Shown in pieces: positions 17,635 to 28,035 of a DNA stretch of 64,000 nucleotides. Under the pieces are notes generated by a model. That model saw only the letters and a list, made by a program, of their open reading frames with translations. It had not been told where the DNA came from and made no database searches. The position numbers and the translations under genes are program-made. Positions within the stretch are counted from its first letter, which is position 1. Each line of letters opens with the position of its first letter. Origin of the DNA: Halomonas sp. NO4 (GTDB lineage: Bacteria; Pseudomonadota; Gammaproteobacteria; Pseudomonadales; Halomonadaceae); NCBI RefSeq assembly GCF_010994375.1, contig NZ_WHMA01000009.1, positions 94,371 to 158,370 of the forward strand, in the 5' to 3' direction.

Positions 17635-18171
17635 TTACTGGATGGGGATCTCGCGCCGCTTGGACGTCACCTCGCCGCTGCGCGGCACGGTGACCGTCAA
17701 CACGCCGTTGGCGAATGAGGCCTTGATATCCTCGGCCTTGGCGTCCGCCGGCAGGTCGAGCATGCGGCGGAAGCTGCCGTAGGCGCGCTCGACGCGCTGG
17801 TAGCGATCCTCCTTTGTGCTGCTCTCCTGGCGCTTCTCACCCTCGATGATGAGCCGCTGATCGTCGAGGGTCAGCTTGACGTCCTTCTCCTCGACGCCCG
17901 GCACCTCGACGGTGATCACGTATTCGTGGTCACGCTCAGCGATGTCGAGCTGCGGGCGCAGCAACGACGGCATGTCACCGAAGCGGCTCTCCAGCGAAGG
18001 CATACCGAACTGGCGCATGACGTTGTCCATCCAGCGATCCAGTTCCTGGTGCATGCCCAGCAGCGGCGACAGCTCGCCGCGCCGCGGCTGCTCGACCGGC
18101 GCGGCCGTGGACGGCGCGTCGCTGGCTTCGCTCTTGAACCAGTTCCAGGGAGAAAACTTCTGCAGATTCAT
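17635..18171 (-). CDS. Small heat-shock protein, Hsp20/alpha-crystallin family
   Basis: 178-residue ATP-independent holdase chaperone. A variable N-terminal arm (residues 1-70) is followed by the alpha-crystallin domain from about residue 72 (RPQLDIAERDHEYVITVEVPGVEEKDV) through the conserved A-x-x-x-n-GVL motif (ASFANGVLTVTVPR). It ends in IPIQ, which supplies the I-x-I motif used for oligomer assembly. AGGAGG lies 6 bases before the ATG at 18171. A sigma-32-type promoter (18236-18263) stands upstream and a terminator follows, so it is a monocistronic heat-shock gene. Confidence 0.94.
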   Translation of the reverse strand: MNLQKFSPWNWFKSEASDAPSTAAPVEQPRRGELSPLLGMHQELDRWMDNVMRQFGMPSLESRFGDMPSLLRPQLDIAERDHEYVITVEVPGVEEKDVKLTLDDQRLIIEGEKRQESSTKEDRYQRVERAYGSFRRMLDLPADAKAEDIKASFANGVLTVTVPRSGEVTSKRREIPIQ

Positions 18172-18235
18172 ACGCCACCTCCTGTCGTTGACATGTGACG
18201 CCAATCCAAAGGGTACTGCCTGTCTTCACCGATAG

Positions 18236-18263
18236 ATTTGGTGGCGCACAGGCGCTTTTCAAG
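18236..18263 (-). promoter_or_regulatory. Sigma-32-type heat-shock promoter of hsp20
   Basis: On the minus strand, CTTGAAA (18263-18257), a 13-base spacer and CACCAAAT (18243-18236) match the sigma-32 consensus CTTGAAA-N11-16-CCCCATNT, exactly in the -35 and in most positions of the -10. The expected transcription start is about 55-60 bases before the ATG. Confidence 0.65.
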
Positions 18264-18316
18264 GCGACCTGCACGGCCCTTGACCTGGATCAGTCCGCTC
18301 AGGCGAGCGTGCCGCG

Positions 18317-18802
18317 TCAATCGCGGAAGTTGTTGAACTGCAAGGGAAGGTCCGGGCCGTCCTCACCCCGGAGCAGGGCCATGACGCTCTGGAGGTCGTC
18401 GCGCTTCTTGCCCGTTACGCGCACCTGGTCGCCCTGAATCTGCGCCTGCACCTTGAGCTTGCTGGCCTTGATGCGCTTGACGATGTCCTTGGCTTCCGCC
18501 GCCTCGAGCCCCTGCTTGAGATGCACCGTCTGGCGGGCGCGCACGCCGGAGAGTTCCGGCTCCTGTACGTCCATGCAGCGCGGGTCGATGCCCCGGCCAA
18601 TGAGTCGATTGCGCAGGACATCGAGCATCTGCTTGAGTTGGAAGTCGACCTCGGCCTGCAGCGTCACCGTCTCGCCGGTCAACTCGAAGCTGGCGTCGAC
18701 GCCGCGGAAGTCGAAGCGTCCCTGAATCTCGCGGTTGGCCTGGTCAACGGCATTGCTGGCTTCGTGCTTGTCGAATTCGGACACGATATCGAAGGAGGGC
18801 AT
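18317..18802 (-). CDS. yajQ: YajQ family nucleotide-binding protein
   Basis: 161-residue YajQ protein with two ferredoxin-like domains. The start [26 protein letters not shown] and the [12 protein letters not shown] segment are diagnostic, as is the C-terminal [22 protein letters not shown]. Family members bind nucleotides; some in Xanthomonas and Pseudomonas bind cyclic di-GMP and affect transcription. It lies 145 bases upstream of hsp20 and 66 bases after the GNAT gene, on the same strand as both. Confidence 0.95.
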   Translation of the reverse strand: MPSFDIVSEFDKHEASNAVDQANREIQGRFDFRGVDASFELTGETVTLQAEVDFQLKQMLDVLRNRLIGRGIDPRCMDVQEPELSGVRARQTVHLKQGLEAAEAKDIVKRIKASKLKVQAQIQGDQVRVTGKKRDDLQSVMALLRGEDGPDLPLQFNNFRD

Positions 18803-18868
18803 GGTGGCATCCTGCTGACAATGTAAGCTGACAAAAATAAAGAGGGGCGCGGTACGCCAGGCGGCAGT

Positions 18869-19345
18869 CTACACGACTTGCTCCCCACAGGGCTCCGTCA
18901 GCGCCTTCTCCATCTGCCAGCCGGCACAGCCGTCGGCATAGTAGTCGTCGAGCCAGCGGCTCAGGCGGTAGCCCAGGCGACGGTAGAGACGCAGCGCGAC
19001 CCGGTTGTCGGCGCGCACCTCCAGGCTCAGGCACGCCGCCCCCCGCTCGAGCGCCACCGCTTCCAGGGCCTCCAGCAGGCGGCGACCGATGCCGGCGCCG
19101 CGCGCCTCGGGATGCACGCAGAAGGAGTAGAGCCGCACACGCGGGCTGCCGCGACGGAACAGCAGCAGGCCATAACCCAGCAGCTCGCCGCGCTCGTTCT
19201 CGGCCACCAGGGTCAAGGCATGCGCCCGGTTGAGCAGATGCCACAGCTGGCGACGGCTGAAGCGGTCACCGGCGAAGGCGATCTGCTCGAGGCCTACGAT
19301 GGCGTTAAGGTCCTCGGCCCGGCCCTGGCGCAGCGTGATGGTCAT
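18869..19345 (-). CDS. RimI-like GNAT acetyltransferase paired with RimK-like ligase
   Basis: 158-residue Gcn5-related N-acetyltransferase. The acetyl-CoA loop is HPEARGAGIGRRLLEAL (R/Q-x-x-G-x-G/A), after the VRLYSFCVHPE strand and before ADNRVALRLYRRLGY, as in RimI-like enzymes. GGGAG precedes the ATG at 19345; upstream frame is not conserved. It is divergent from the RimK-like ATP-grasp gene (170-base gap). As I recall, related loci encode a GNAT fused to a C39-like peptidase domain beside this ligase; here the protein ends after the GNAT domain. Acceptor unknown. Confidence 0.85.
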   Translation of the reverse strand: MTITLRQGRAEDLNAIVGLEQIAFAGDRFSRRQLWHLLNRAHALTLVAENERGELLGYGLLLFRRGSPRVRLYSFCVHPEARGAGIGRRLLEALEAVALERGAACLSLEVRADNRVALRLYRRLGYRLSRWLDDYYADGCAGWQMEKALTEPCGEQVV

Positions 19346-19515
19346 GATGACACTCCCGACGGTTCGCCACGGATTGTCACCACGCTCGGTGCGCCTGTCA
19401 GCGCCTGTTTGCATGAATTTTTTTCAGCAACCCTCCTGCTTGTCCGCCGCCTCCCTCAAGGGCATCCTGAGCGCGTCTGCCTTGCCCTCCCCCTTTCGTC
19501 TCAGGAAGCTCCTCC

Positions 19516-21015
19516 ATGTGTCCCCTGCGTATCGTCGTCGACCGCCTGGCTGACTGGCGCCCCTACTACCCCACCGAGGACCTGGTCAGCGCCGACGACT
19601 TCCTCGCCCTGGACCGTCGCCACCGGGCGGGCAACGGCGAGGCGGAGCGCGCTACCCACGTCATCAACCTGTGCAGCGACCTCGACTACCTGGGCAGCGG
19701 CTACTACGTGTCGCTGCTCGCCCAGGCGCGCAGCCAGCGCGTGCTGCCCACGGTGGAAACGCTCAATGCCCTGTCGCGCAAGGCGCTCATCGACCTCGAG
19801 CTGGCGAGCCTCGCTCCGCTGCTCGGCGACCTGGCGCGCAAGGGGCAGCTGACCGGGGACTCCCTGGTGCTGCGGGTGCTGTTCGGCGAGTGCCTCGAGC
19901 CGGGGCTGGCCAAGCTCGCGCGGCGGCTCTTCGAGCGGCTGCCCTGTCCCTTGCTCGAGGCCCGCCTGGTCAGGCGCCAGGACGAGTGGCGCCTGGCCCG
20001 CTTGAAGCCGTTGCGCCTGCGCGATCTGGCCGCTGCCGAGCAGGACCTCTTCGCCACGGCGCTCAATCGCCATTCGCGCAAGGTGTGGCGTACCCCCAAG
20101 GCGCGCCGGCGCTACCGTTTCGATCTGGCCATTTTGGTCGACCCTCAGGAAGCCCTGCCGCCCAGCAACCGTGGGGCCTTGCGCGCTTTCATCCGTGCCG
20201 GTCGCCGCCTGGGTATCGATGTCTCGCTGATCACCAAGCGCGACGCGGGGCGCCTGGCCGAGTTCGACGGCCTGTTCATCCGCGAGACCACCGCGCTCGA
20301 CCACCACACCTACCGAATGGCACGTCAGGCCGAGTACGAGGGGCTGGTGGTGATCGACGCGCCCCAGGACATCCTGCGCTGCACCAACAAGGTCTACCTG
20401 CACGCCCTGCTGCGCGCCCGCGGCGTCCCGGCCCCGGAGGGCCGCCTGCTGCAGCGCCGCGACCGCGGGCGACTCGCCGAACGCCTCGCCGGGCTGAGCT
20501 TCCCGCTGGTGCTGAAGGTGCCCGACGGCAGCTTCTCGCGCGGCGTGGTCAAGGTCACCGACCCGGAGCACCTCGAGCGCGAGGCGGCCAAGCTGTTCGA
20601 AGCGTCCGCCCTGCTGCTCCTCCAGGAGTGGCTGCCTACCGAGTACGACTGGCGCATCGGCGTGCTCGACGGCCAGGTGCTGTTCGCCAGCCGCTACTAC
20701 ATGGCACGCGGCCACTGGCAGATCTACGACCACTCCGGCACTCGCGTGAAGAGCGGCGGCTTCACCACCCATGATCCCGAGGATGTCCCCCCCGCCGTGC
20801 TGCAGGCAGCCCTCAAAGCGTGCCGGCTGATCGGCAACGGCCTGTACGGCGTCGATCTCAAGCAGAGCGGTGACCGGGCGGTGGTGATCGAGGTCAACGA
20901 CAACCCCAACGTGGATGCCGGCATCGAGGATGCCCGGCTCGGCCGCGCCCTCTACGAGCGCATCATGGGGGTCTTCCTGGCGCGCATGGAGGCGCGCCGG
21001 CGCCAGGCCGGCTGA
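19516..21015 (+). CDS. RimK-related ATP-grasp ligase with N-terminal RLAN domain
   Basis: 499 residues. The N-terminal ~200 residues (RIVVDRLADWRPYYPTEDLVSADDF...NLCSDLDYLGSGYYVSLLAQ) match the RimK-like ATP-grasp N-terminal domain. Residues ~285-490 form an ATP-grasp core: FPLVLKVPDGSFSRGVVKV (ATP-binding loop), LLLLQEWLPTEYDWRIGVLDG, and the metal-binding VIEVNDNPNVDAG near residue 460. It should form an amide bond between a carboxylate and an amine, such as amino-acid addition to a protein or peptide; the substrate is unknown. AGGA precedes the ATG. The divergent GNAT partner suggests a small peptide- or protein-modification system. Confidence 0.88.
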   Translation: MCPLRIVVDRLADWRPYYPTEDLVSADDFLALDRRHRAGNGEAERATHVINLCSDLDYLGSGYYVSLLAQARSQRVLPTVETLNALSRKALIDLELASLAPLLGDLARKGQLTGDSLVLRVLFGECLEPGLAKLARRLFERLPCPLLEARLVRRQDEWRLARLKPLRLRDLAAAEQDLFATALNRHSRKVWRTPKARRRYRFDLAILVDPQEALPPSNRGALRAFIRAGRRLGIDVSLITKRDAGRLAEFDGLFIRETTALDHHTYRMARQAEYEGLVVIDAPQDILRCTNKVYLHALLRARGVPAPEGRLLQRRDRGRLAERLAGLSFPLVLKVPDGSFSRGVVKVTDPEHLEREAAKLFEASALLLLQEWLPTEYDWRIGVLDGQVLFASRYYMARGHWQIYDHSGTRVKSGGFTTHDPEDVPPAVLQAALKACRLIGNGLYGVDLKQSGDRAVVIEVNDNPNVDAGIEDARLGRALYERIMGVFLARMEARRRQAG

Positions 21016-21069
21016 CGACGCCCGACCGGTGGCGTACGCTACCCGCCACTACCGTGACAGGAGTGCCTC

Positions 21070-21669
21070 ATGACCGATCGCGATACCCGCCACCAGAAGG
21101 CGATGCAGAAGCTCAAGGCGCATGTCGACGAGCGCGTGGCGAAAGCCACCGAGCAGCGCGGCCAACTGCTGGTGTTCACCGGCAACGGCAAGGGCAAGAC
21201 CACCGCCGCCTGGGGCACCGTGACCCGGGCCCTGGGCTACGGCCATCGGGTGGGGGTGGTGCAGTTCATCAAGGGCATGTGGGAGTGCGGCGAGCGCGAG
21301 CGCCTGACCGACGACCCCAACCTGGAGGTGGCCATCATGGCCACCGGCTTCACCTGGGAGACACAGAACCGCGAGGCCGACACCGCCGCCTGCCGCGAGG
21401 TGTGGCGGGAGGCGCAGCGTTTGCTAGCCGACCCGGACGTCTTCCTGGTGGTGCTCGACGAGATCACCTACATGCTCAAGTTCGGCTACCTGGATATCGA
21501 CACGGTGACTCGGGCGCTCGCCAACCGTCCCCGAGAGCAGACGGTGATCATCACCGGGCGCAACGCCCACCGCGAGCTCCTGGCCATGGCAGACACCGTG
21601 ACCGAGATGCAAGAGGTCCGTCACGGCTTCAACAACGGCCTGGAGGCGCGCCGCGGCATCGATTACTGA
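21070..21669 (+). CDS. cobO: Cob(I)yrinic acid a,c-diamide adenosyltransferase
   Basis: 199-residue corrinoid adenosyltransferase of the CobA/CobO/BtuR family. It transfers the adenosyl group of ATP to reduced cobalt of corrinoids, making adenosylcobalamin precursors. The P-loop variant GNGKGKTT is at residues 38-45, with VVQFIKGMWECGERE and VVLDEITYMLKFGYLD (Walker-B-like) downstream. GGAG precedes the ATG. No other cobalamin genes are in the window, so the gene may serve salvage as well as synthesis. Confidence 0.95.
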   Translation: MTDRDTRHQKAMQKLKAHVDERVAKATEQRGQLLVFTGNGKGKTTAAWGTVTRALGYGHRVGVVQFIKGMWECGERERLTDDPNLEVAIMATGFTWETQNREADTAACREVWREAQRLLADPDVFLVVLDEITYMLKFGYLDIDTVTRALANRPREQTVIITGRNAHRELLAMADTVTEMQEVRHGFNNGLEARRGIDY

Positions 21670-21675
21670 GCCGCA

Positions 21676-21708
21676 AAACACGCCAGGCGCCCCGTGGGGC
21701 GCCTGGCG
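21676..21708. terminator. Bidirectional hairpin terminator between cobO and purA
   Basis: Perfect 13-bp stem CGCCAGGCGCCCC (21681-21693) / GGGGCGCCTGGCG (21696-21708). Read on the minus strand it is followed by TGTTTTGC, so it best serves purA; on the plus strand it follows cobO but lacks a T-tract. Confidence 0.8.
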
Positions 21709-21730
21709 CAGGCCAAACGGCGGCGGGCGT

Positions 21731-23128
<1,398 letters not shown>

Positions 23129-23139
23129 TCACACCGCGC

Positions 23140-24321
23140 TCACTCTTCCAGGTCCGCGACCTGCCACTGGCCACCGCGCCACACCAGCTGACGTCGGCAG
23201 CGGTGCGCTTCGGGGCCGGTCGTCTGGCCGGGCAACGCCTGGACCACGCGCTCGCCGCGGTGGCGCAGGTCGGCGATCGCCTCGCTCACGCCCTCCCCCG
23301 CAGCGGGCGCCCAGATGCCGTCTCCGGCCGGCGCGTGCTGCCCCAGGGTGGCCAGCAGCTTGAGGTCCATGGAAAACCCCGTGGCCGGGCGCGCCCGCCC
23401 GAATGCGCGGCCGGTATCGTCGTAGCGCCCGCCCTTGGCCAGTGCCTGGCCGTAGCCGGGCACGAAGGCGGCGAACATCATCCCGGTATGGTAACGGTAG
23501 CCACGCAGCTCACCCAGGTCGAAATAGAGGGCCACTTCGGGATGTTCTGCAGCCACGCCGGCATGGAGGGCGCGCAGCCGCGCCAGGGCCTCGGCGACCG
23601 CGGCCGGCGCTCCGGCGAGCGCATCGCGGGCCTCGTCCAGCACCTCGGGGCCGCCGTGCAGGGTGCCCAGGCTCTCGAGCATCCCGGCAATGGCCGGATC
23701 GCGGACGCTGGCCGCCACCTCGCTGGCCAGCGCACCGGGCGACTTGAGCGCCAGGGCGTCGAACAGCGCGCGCTCCTGATCGGCATCGAGCTCGGCGGCC
23801 TGGACCAGGCTGCGATAGATGCCGATATGGCCCAGCGCCAGATGCACTTCCTCGGCGCCCGCCGCCTCGAGGCTGGCCAGCGCCAGGCGCAGGATCTCCA
23901 GGTCGGCCTCGGGGCCGGCATGGCCGAACAGCTCGACGCCCACCTGCACCGGGCTGCGCCCGCCCTGATTCTGATCCGCCTTGGCGCGCAGCACGTTGGT
24001 GCAGTAGCACAGCCGCGCCGGGCCCTGGTGTCGCATGGAGTGGGCGTCCATGCGCGCCACCTGAGGCGTGACGTCGGCACTCGCGCCCATCAGGCGGCCG
24101 GTGGCCTGATCGGTGAGCTTGAAGGTCTGCAGGTCCAGGTCGCTGCCGGTGCCGGTCAACAGGGAGTCGAGAAACTCCACCGGCGGCGGCATCACCTGGT
24201 CGTAGCCCCAGCGGTAGTAGAGGTCGAGCAGCGCCCGGCGCAGCTCCTCCATGCGGCTCGCCTGGGGCGGCAGCACTTCGTCCATGCCGTCGGGCAGCAG
24301 CCAGCGGTCAGCAATGGTCAT
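23140..24321 (-). CDS. hisZ: ATP phosphoribosyltransferase regulatory subunit (HisZ)
   Basis: 393-residue paralogue of histidyl-tRNA synthetase lacking the anticodon-binding domain. It starts MTIADRWLLPDGMDEVLPP and contains class-II motif-like segments (RRALLDLYYRWGYDQVMPP; LAKGGRYDDTGRAFG). HisZ pairs with the short HisG to form an active, histidine-feedback-inhibited first enzyme of histidine synthesis; hisG is not in the window. Its position between hflC and purA is a conserved gammaproteobacterial arrangement. The chosen ATG at 24321 fits the family start; the upstream frame runs into the terminator of hflC. Confidence 0.93.
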   Translation of the reverse strand: MTIADRWLLPDGMDEVLPPQASRMEELRRALLDLYYRWGYDQVMPPPVEFLDSLLTGTGSDLDLQTFKLTDQATGRLMGASADVTPQVARMDAHSMRHQGPARLCYCTNVLRAKADQNQGGRSPVQVGVELFGHAGPEADLEILRLALASLEAAGAEEVHLALGHIGIYRSLVQAAELDADQERALFDALALKSPGALASEVAASVRDPAIAGMLESLGTLHGGPEVLDEARDALAGAPAAVAEALARLRALHAGVAAEHPEVALYFDLGELRGYRYHTGMMFAAFVPGYGQALAKGGRYDDTGRAFGRARPATGFSMDLKLLATLGQHAPAGDGIWAPAAGEGVSEAIADLRHRGERVVQALPGQTTGPEAHRCRRQLVWRGGQWQVADLEE

Positions 24322-24374
24322 GTCTTCAATCCTGCAAACGAAGGGGATCGGGCGGAAGGCGACCGGGAACGCCC

Positions 24375-24400
24375 ACAAAAAAACCGGGCCACGCCCGGTT
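24375..24400 (-). terminator. Rho-independent terminator after hflC
   Basis: Minus-strand stem AACCGGGC-GTG-GCCCGGTT (24400-24382) followed directly by TTTTT: a strong intrinsic terminator upstream of hisZ. A second GC-rich stem, CCCCGCCC (24434-24441) with GGGCGGGG (24449-24456), lies between it and the hflC stop, without a T-tract. Confidence 0.88.
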
Positions 24401-24465
24401 GAAGGATTCTACCACGTTTGGCTCGGGGATGAACCCCGCCCGGCGCCGGGGCGGGGCTCAACCGG

Positions 24466-25365
24466 CTACCCCTGGTCTGGCTGTTCCTGGTCGTGCCGTT
24501 CCGGGCTCTTGAGGTAGCGGAAGAACTCGCTCGACGGATCGAGAACCAGCATGTCCTGGCCTTCGCTGAAGCTGTCACGATAAGCGTTGAGGCTGCGCCA
24601 GAAGCGGTAGAACTCCTGATCCTTGCCGTAGGCTTCCGAGAAGATCTCGGCGGCTTCGGCGTCACCTTCACCGCGCAAGGTCTCCGCCCGCTCCGTGGCC
24701 TGAGCCAGCAGCACCTGACGGCGCCGGTCGGCGTTGGCGCGAATGCGCTCGGCCTCCTCCTGGCCCTGGGCGCGCCACTCGCGGGCCTCGCGTTCGCGCT
24801 CGGAGCGCATCCGGTCATAGACCGCGGCGGAAACGTCATCGGGCAGGTCGATGCGCTTGACGCGCACATCGAGGATCGCCACGCCCAGCTCGTCACGCAG
24901 CAGCTGGTCGAGCTCCTGGGTTGGGCCCGTCATCAGGTCATCGCGACGCTCTGCGATGATCTGCTGCAGGTCGAGGCGGCCGAACTCGTTACGCAGGCTC
25001 TCGTCGACCCGCGGCTGGATCAGGCGAATCGCCATCATCTCGTCGCCGGACGTCGCCTCGTAGTAGCGGGTGGGGTTGACCACCTGCCACATCACGAAGG
25101 AGTCCACGATCACCGCCTTCTGCTCCAGGGTCAGGTAGCGGCTGGGATCGGTGTCCAGGGTCAGCACCCGGGTGTCGAACTTGCGCACCGTCTGGGTGAT
25201 CGGCACCTTGAAGTGCAGCCCGGGCGAGATGTTCTCCTCGACGACTTCACCGAAGCGCAATTTCACGGCACGCTCGGTCTCGTCGACCACGAAGAGGCTG
25301 TTGCTGGCCAGCCAGGCGGCGGCGGCCAGGCCACCGACGATCAGCAGGGAACGGTTGTTGATCAT
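24466..25365 (-). CDS. hflC: HflC, protease modulator subunit
   Basis: 299-residue SPFH/prohibitin-domain protein anchored by one N-terminal membrane segment (about residues 6-24), with the bulk in the periplasm. ETERAVKLRFGEVVEENISPGLHFKVP opens the SPFH domain, and a long charged helix (SEREREAREWRAQGQEEAERIRANADRRRQ) follows. With HflK it forms a ring-like complex that restrains the FtsH protease at the inner membrane. The start codon directly abuts the hflK stop, as is usual. Confidence 0.95.
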   Translation of the reverse strand: MINNRSLLIVGGLAAAAWLASNSLFVVDETERAVKLRFGEVVEENISPGLHFKVPITQTVRKFDTRVLTLDTDPSRYLTLEQKAVIVDSFVMWQVVNPTRYYEATSGDEMMAIRLIQPRVDESLRNEFGRLDLQQIIAERRDDLMTGPTQELDQLLRDELGVAILDVRVKRIDLPDDVSAAVYDRMRSEREREAREWRAQGQEEAERIRANADRRRQVLLAQATERAETLRGEGDAEAAEIFSEAYGKDQEFYRFWRSLNAYRDSFSEGQDMLVLDPSSEFFRYLKSPERHDQEQPDQG

Positions 25366-26589
25366 TTAGCGGCCCTCCCGGCGAATGCCGCCGCTGGAAT
25401 TGCTGGAGTTGCTGCCCTGCGAGGACGTGCTGCGCAGGCGTTCCAGCACGCGCGGGTCGAGCTCGCCGCTCTCGCCCTGCTGTGCCTCGCCCTGATCCTG
25501 CAGGCGTGTCCCGCCGGGGCGCTGGTCGAGCGGCAGGTACATCAGCGGCGCATCGTCGCTGACGTCCACGAGCACCTTCGGTGTCTTGCCGAACACCTCG
25601 GCGATGGCATCCAGGTAGAGACGCTCGCGCATGATATCCGGGGCGTTGCGGTACTGGGCCAGCAGCGCATTAAAGCGGTTGGCCTGACCTTGTGCCTCGG
25701 CGACCACCGACTCGCGATAGCCCTGGCCCTGCTCGACCAGGCGTTGGGCCTGACCTTGCGCCGCGGGGATGATGGCGTTGGCGTAGGCCATGCCCTCGTT
25801 GATGGTGCGCTGGCGATCCTCGCGGGCCCGGATCACGTCGTCGAAGGCGTCGATGACCGGATCGGGTGCCGCAGTGGACTCGATGTTGATGGTCTGCAGG
25901 CTGATGCCGGTACCGTAGCTGTCCAGGTAGGACTGCAGGCGACTGGCCACGGAGCTGCCGAGAATCTCGCGCCCCGAGGTCAGGATCTCGATCATTTCGG
26001 TCCCGCCCACCACGTGGCGCAGGGCGCTGTCCAGGGCGTTCTCGATGGAGAGCTGCGGATTGCGCACGTTGAGCACGAAGTCGCGCGGACTCGCTACCTG
26101 ATACTGGGCCGAAATCTCCACCTCGACGATGTTCTCGTCGCGGGTCAGCATCGACTGCATCTGGCTCAGCGAGCGCACACGGGTCACGTTGACCATGCGC
26201 ACGTCGTCGATCAGCGGCGGATTCCAGTGCAGGCCCGGGGTGACCACGCGCTGGAACTCGCCGAAACGCAGCACCACGCCGCGCTCGGCCTGATCAACCA
26301 GATAGAACCCCGAGGCCCCCCACACCGCCAAGGCGATGACAATCAACAGCCCCGGCAAGGCAAAGGTGTTGCGCGGCCGACCGCCGCCACCGCCCTTGCC
26401 GCCGCGACCGCCGCCCTTTCCGCCACGGCCGCCGAGCATGCGGTTGAGCTTGTCCTGAAACTTCTTCAGTGCCTCGTCGAGGTCGGGTGGGCCCTGGTTG
26501 CCGCCGCGCTTACCGCCGCCGCCACCGCCGCGCCCCCCACCGCTCCAGGGGTCGTGCTGGTTGCCACCACCAGGCTCATTCCAAGCCAT
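25366..26589 (-). CDS. hflK: HflK, protease modulator subunit
   Basis: 407 residues. A glycine-rich cytosolic tail (residues 1-70, GGG/GGR/GGK tracts around PPDLDEALKKFQDKLNRML) is followed by a membrane segment at about 77-96 (ALPGLLIVIALAVWGASGFYLV). Then come an SPFH domain (DQAERGVVLRFGEF) and a helical region ending in a Ser/Asn-rich tail. It partners HflC to modulate FtsH. It is located between hflX and hflC on the same strand. Confidence 0.96.
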   Translation of the reverse strand: MAWNEPGGGNQHDPWSGGGRGGGGGGKRGGNQGPPDLDEALKKFQDKLNRMLGGRGGKGGGRGGKGGGGGRPRNTFALPGLLIVIALAVWGASGFYLVDQAERGVVLRFGEFQRVVTPGLHWNPPLIDDVRMVNVTRVRSLSQMQSMLTRDENIVEVEISAQYQVASPRDFVLNVRNPQLSIENALDSALRHVVGGTEMIEILTSGREILGSSVASRLQSYLDSYGTGISLQTINIESTAAPDPVIDAFDDVIRAREDRQRTINEGMAYANAIIPAAQGQAQRLVEQGQGYRESVVAEAQGQANRFNALLAQYRNAPDIMRERLYLDAIAEVFGKTPKVLVDVSDDAPLMYLPLDQRPGGTRLQDQGEAQQGESGELDPRVLERLRSTSSQGSNSSNSSGGIRREGR

Positions 26590-26709
26590 ACATCGTCTCC
26601 ACTCTCGTTGCCTGCCGTTGCCGCCGGCGAGGCGTCGGTTGCCATCTTGTCGGCGCTTCAGGCGCCATGGCCCAGTTCTGTCAGGCGTCGCGCGACGTCC
26701 GGTGCCGAT

Positions 26710-28026
26710 TCACGACTCCCACACCGGACGCTCCTGCAGCTCACGAGGCAGATAGTCCTCGGCGCGCTCGCCGAGCCGCGCCATCAGCTGCAGGAAATCG
26801 CGACGCGGCAGGCGGATCACCAGCCGCGTGTGCCCTGCGTCGTCGAAATGCTCCTCGCGCACCGCGCCCAGCTCGTGCAGCCCGGCGCGCAGCCGCCCCT
26901 GCTCAGGGGCAAGCGTCAGCGAAAAATCGATCACATCCTCAGCCAGGCACTCCGAGAGCGCCTGGTAGAGCAGATCGATCCCCCGCCCCTGCTGGGCCGA
27001 GAGCCACACCACCTCGGGGCGGCCCTCGCCGTCACGCTCGATGCGCGGAGCGCTGTCGAGCAGGTCGATCTTGTTCATCACCTTGAGCATCGGCACGTCG
27101 AGCGCCCCGATCTCGTCGAGCACCGCCTCCACCTGCGCCACGTTAAGGTCGCGGTCAGGGTCGGCGGCGTCGATCACATGGACCAGCAGCGCCGCCTCCG
27201 CGGCCTCCTGCAGCGTGGCCTGGAAGGCCTCGACCAGCTTGTGGGGCAGGTGGCGAATGAAGCCCACGGTGTCGGCCAGCACCACCGGCCCCACGTCGTC
27301 GATCTCCAGACGGCGCAGGGTCGGGTCGAGGGTAGCGAAGAGCTGATCGGCCGCATAGACCTCTGACGCGGTCAACGCGTTGAAGAGCGTTGATTTGCCG
27401 GCGTTGGTGTAACCCACCAAAGAGACGCTGGGGATCTCCGCCCGCGAACGCGCGCGCCGGTTCTCGCTGCGCTGGCTGCGCACCTTGTCGAGGCGCTTGT
27501 GGATCGCCTTGATGCGCGCCCGCAGCAGCCGGCGGTCAGTCTCGAGCTGGGTCTCACCCGGGCCGCGCAGCCCGATACCGCCCTTCTGGCGCTCCAGGTG
27601 GGTCCAGCCCCGCACCAGGCGGGTGGCCATGTACTCCAGCTGGGCCAGCTCGACCTGCAGCTTGCCCTCGTGGGTCCGTGCCCGCTGGGCGAAGATGTCG
27701 AGGATCAGGCCCGTGCGGTCGAGCACGCGACACTTCAGTTCACGCTCCAGGTTGCGCTCTTGGGAGGGGCTCAGCGCATGGTTGAAAATGACCAGCTCTG
27801 CCCCGTGAACCGCCAGCGCCTCGCGCAGCTCCTCGACCTTGCCAGCGCCGATGAAGGTGCGGGGATCGGGGCGCTGCCGGCTGCCGGTGAGCAGCGTGGC
27901 CGGCTCGGCCCCGGCGGAGCGCACCAGTTCCAGGAACTCGCCGGGATCCTCGCGCTCACGCTCGTCCTGAAAGTCCACATGAAGGAGTACCGCCGTCTCG
28001 CCGGCGTCGGGGCGCTCAAAAAACAA
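26710..28026 (-). CDS. hflX: Ribosome-associated GTPase HflX, TTG start
   Basis: 438-residue HflX GTPase, which binds 50S subunits and can split stalled ribosomes under stress. The N-terminal glycine-rich subdomain includes GAGKVEELRE and GGIGLRGPGETQLETDRR. The G domain has G1 GYTNAGKST (205-213), G3 DTVGFI and G4 NKID. The start is TTG at 28026, supported by GAGG at the end of hfq 7 bases upstream; no in-frame ATG or GTG gives the N-terminal strand. The gene is 9 bases after hfq. Confidence 0.94.
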   Translation of the reverse strand: MFFERPDAGETAVLLHVDFQDEREREDPGEFLELVRSAGAEPATLLTGSRQRPDPRTFIGAGKVEELREALAVHGAELVIFNHALSPSQERNLERELKCRVLDRTGLILDIFAQRARTHEGKLQVELAQLEYMATRLVRGWTHLERQKGGIGLRGPGETQLETDRRLLRARIKAIHKRLDKVRSQRSENRRARSRAEIPSVSLVGYTNAGKSTLFNALTASEVYAADQLFATLDPTLRRLEIDDVGPVVLADTVGFIRHLPHKLVEAFQATLQEAAEAALLVHVIDAADPDRDLNVAQVEAVLDEIGALDVPMLKVMNKIDLLDSAPRIERDGEGRPEVVWLSAQQGRGIDLLYQALSECLAEDVIDFSLTLAPEQGRLRAGLHELGAVREEHFDDAGHTRLVIRLPRRDFLQLMARLGERAEDYLPRELQERPVWES

Positions 28027-28035
28027 TCAATGACC

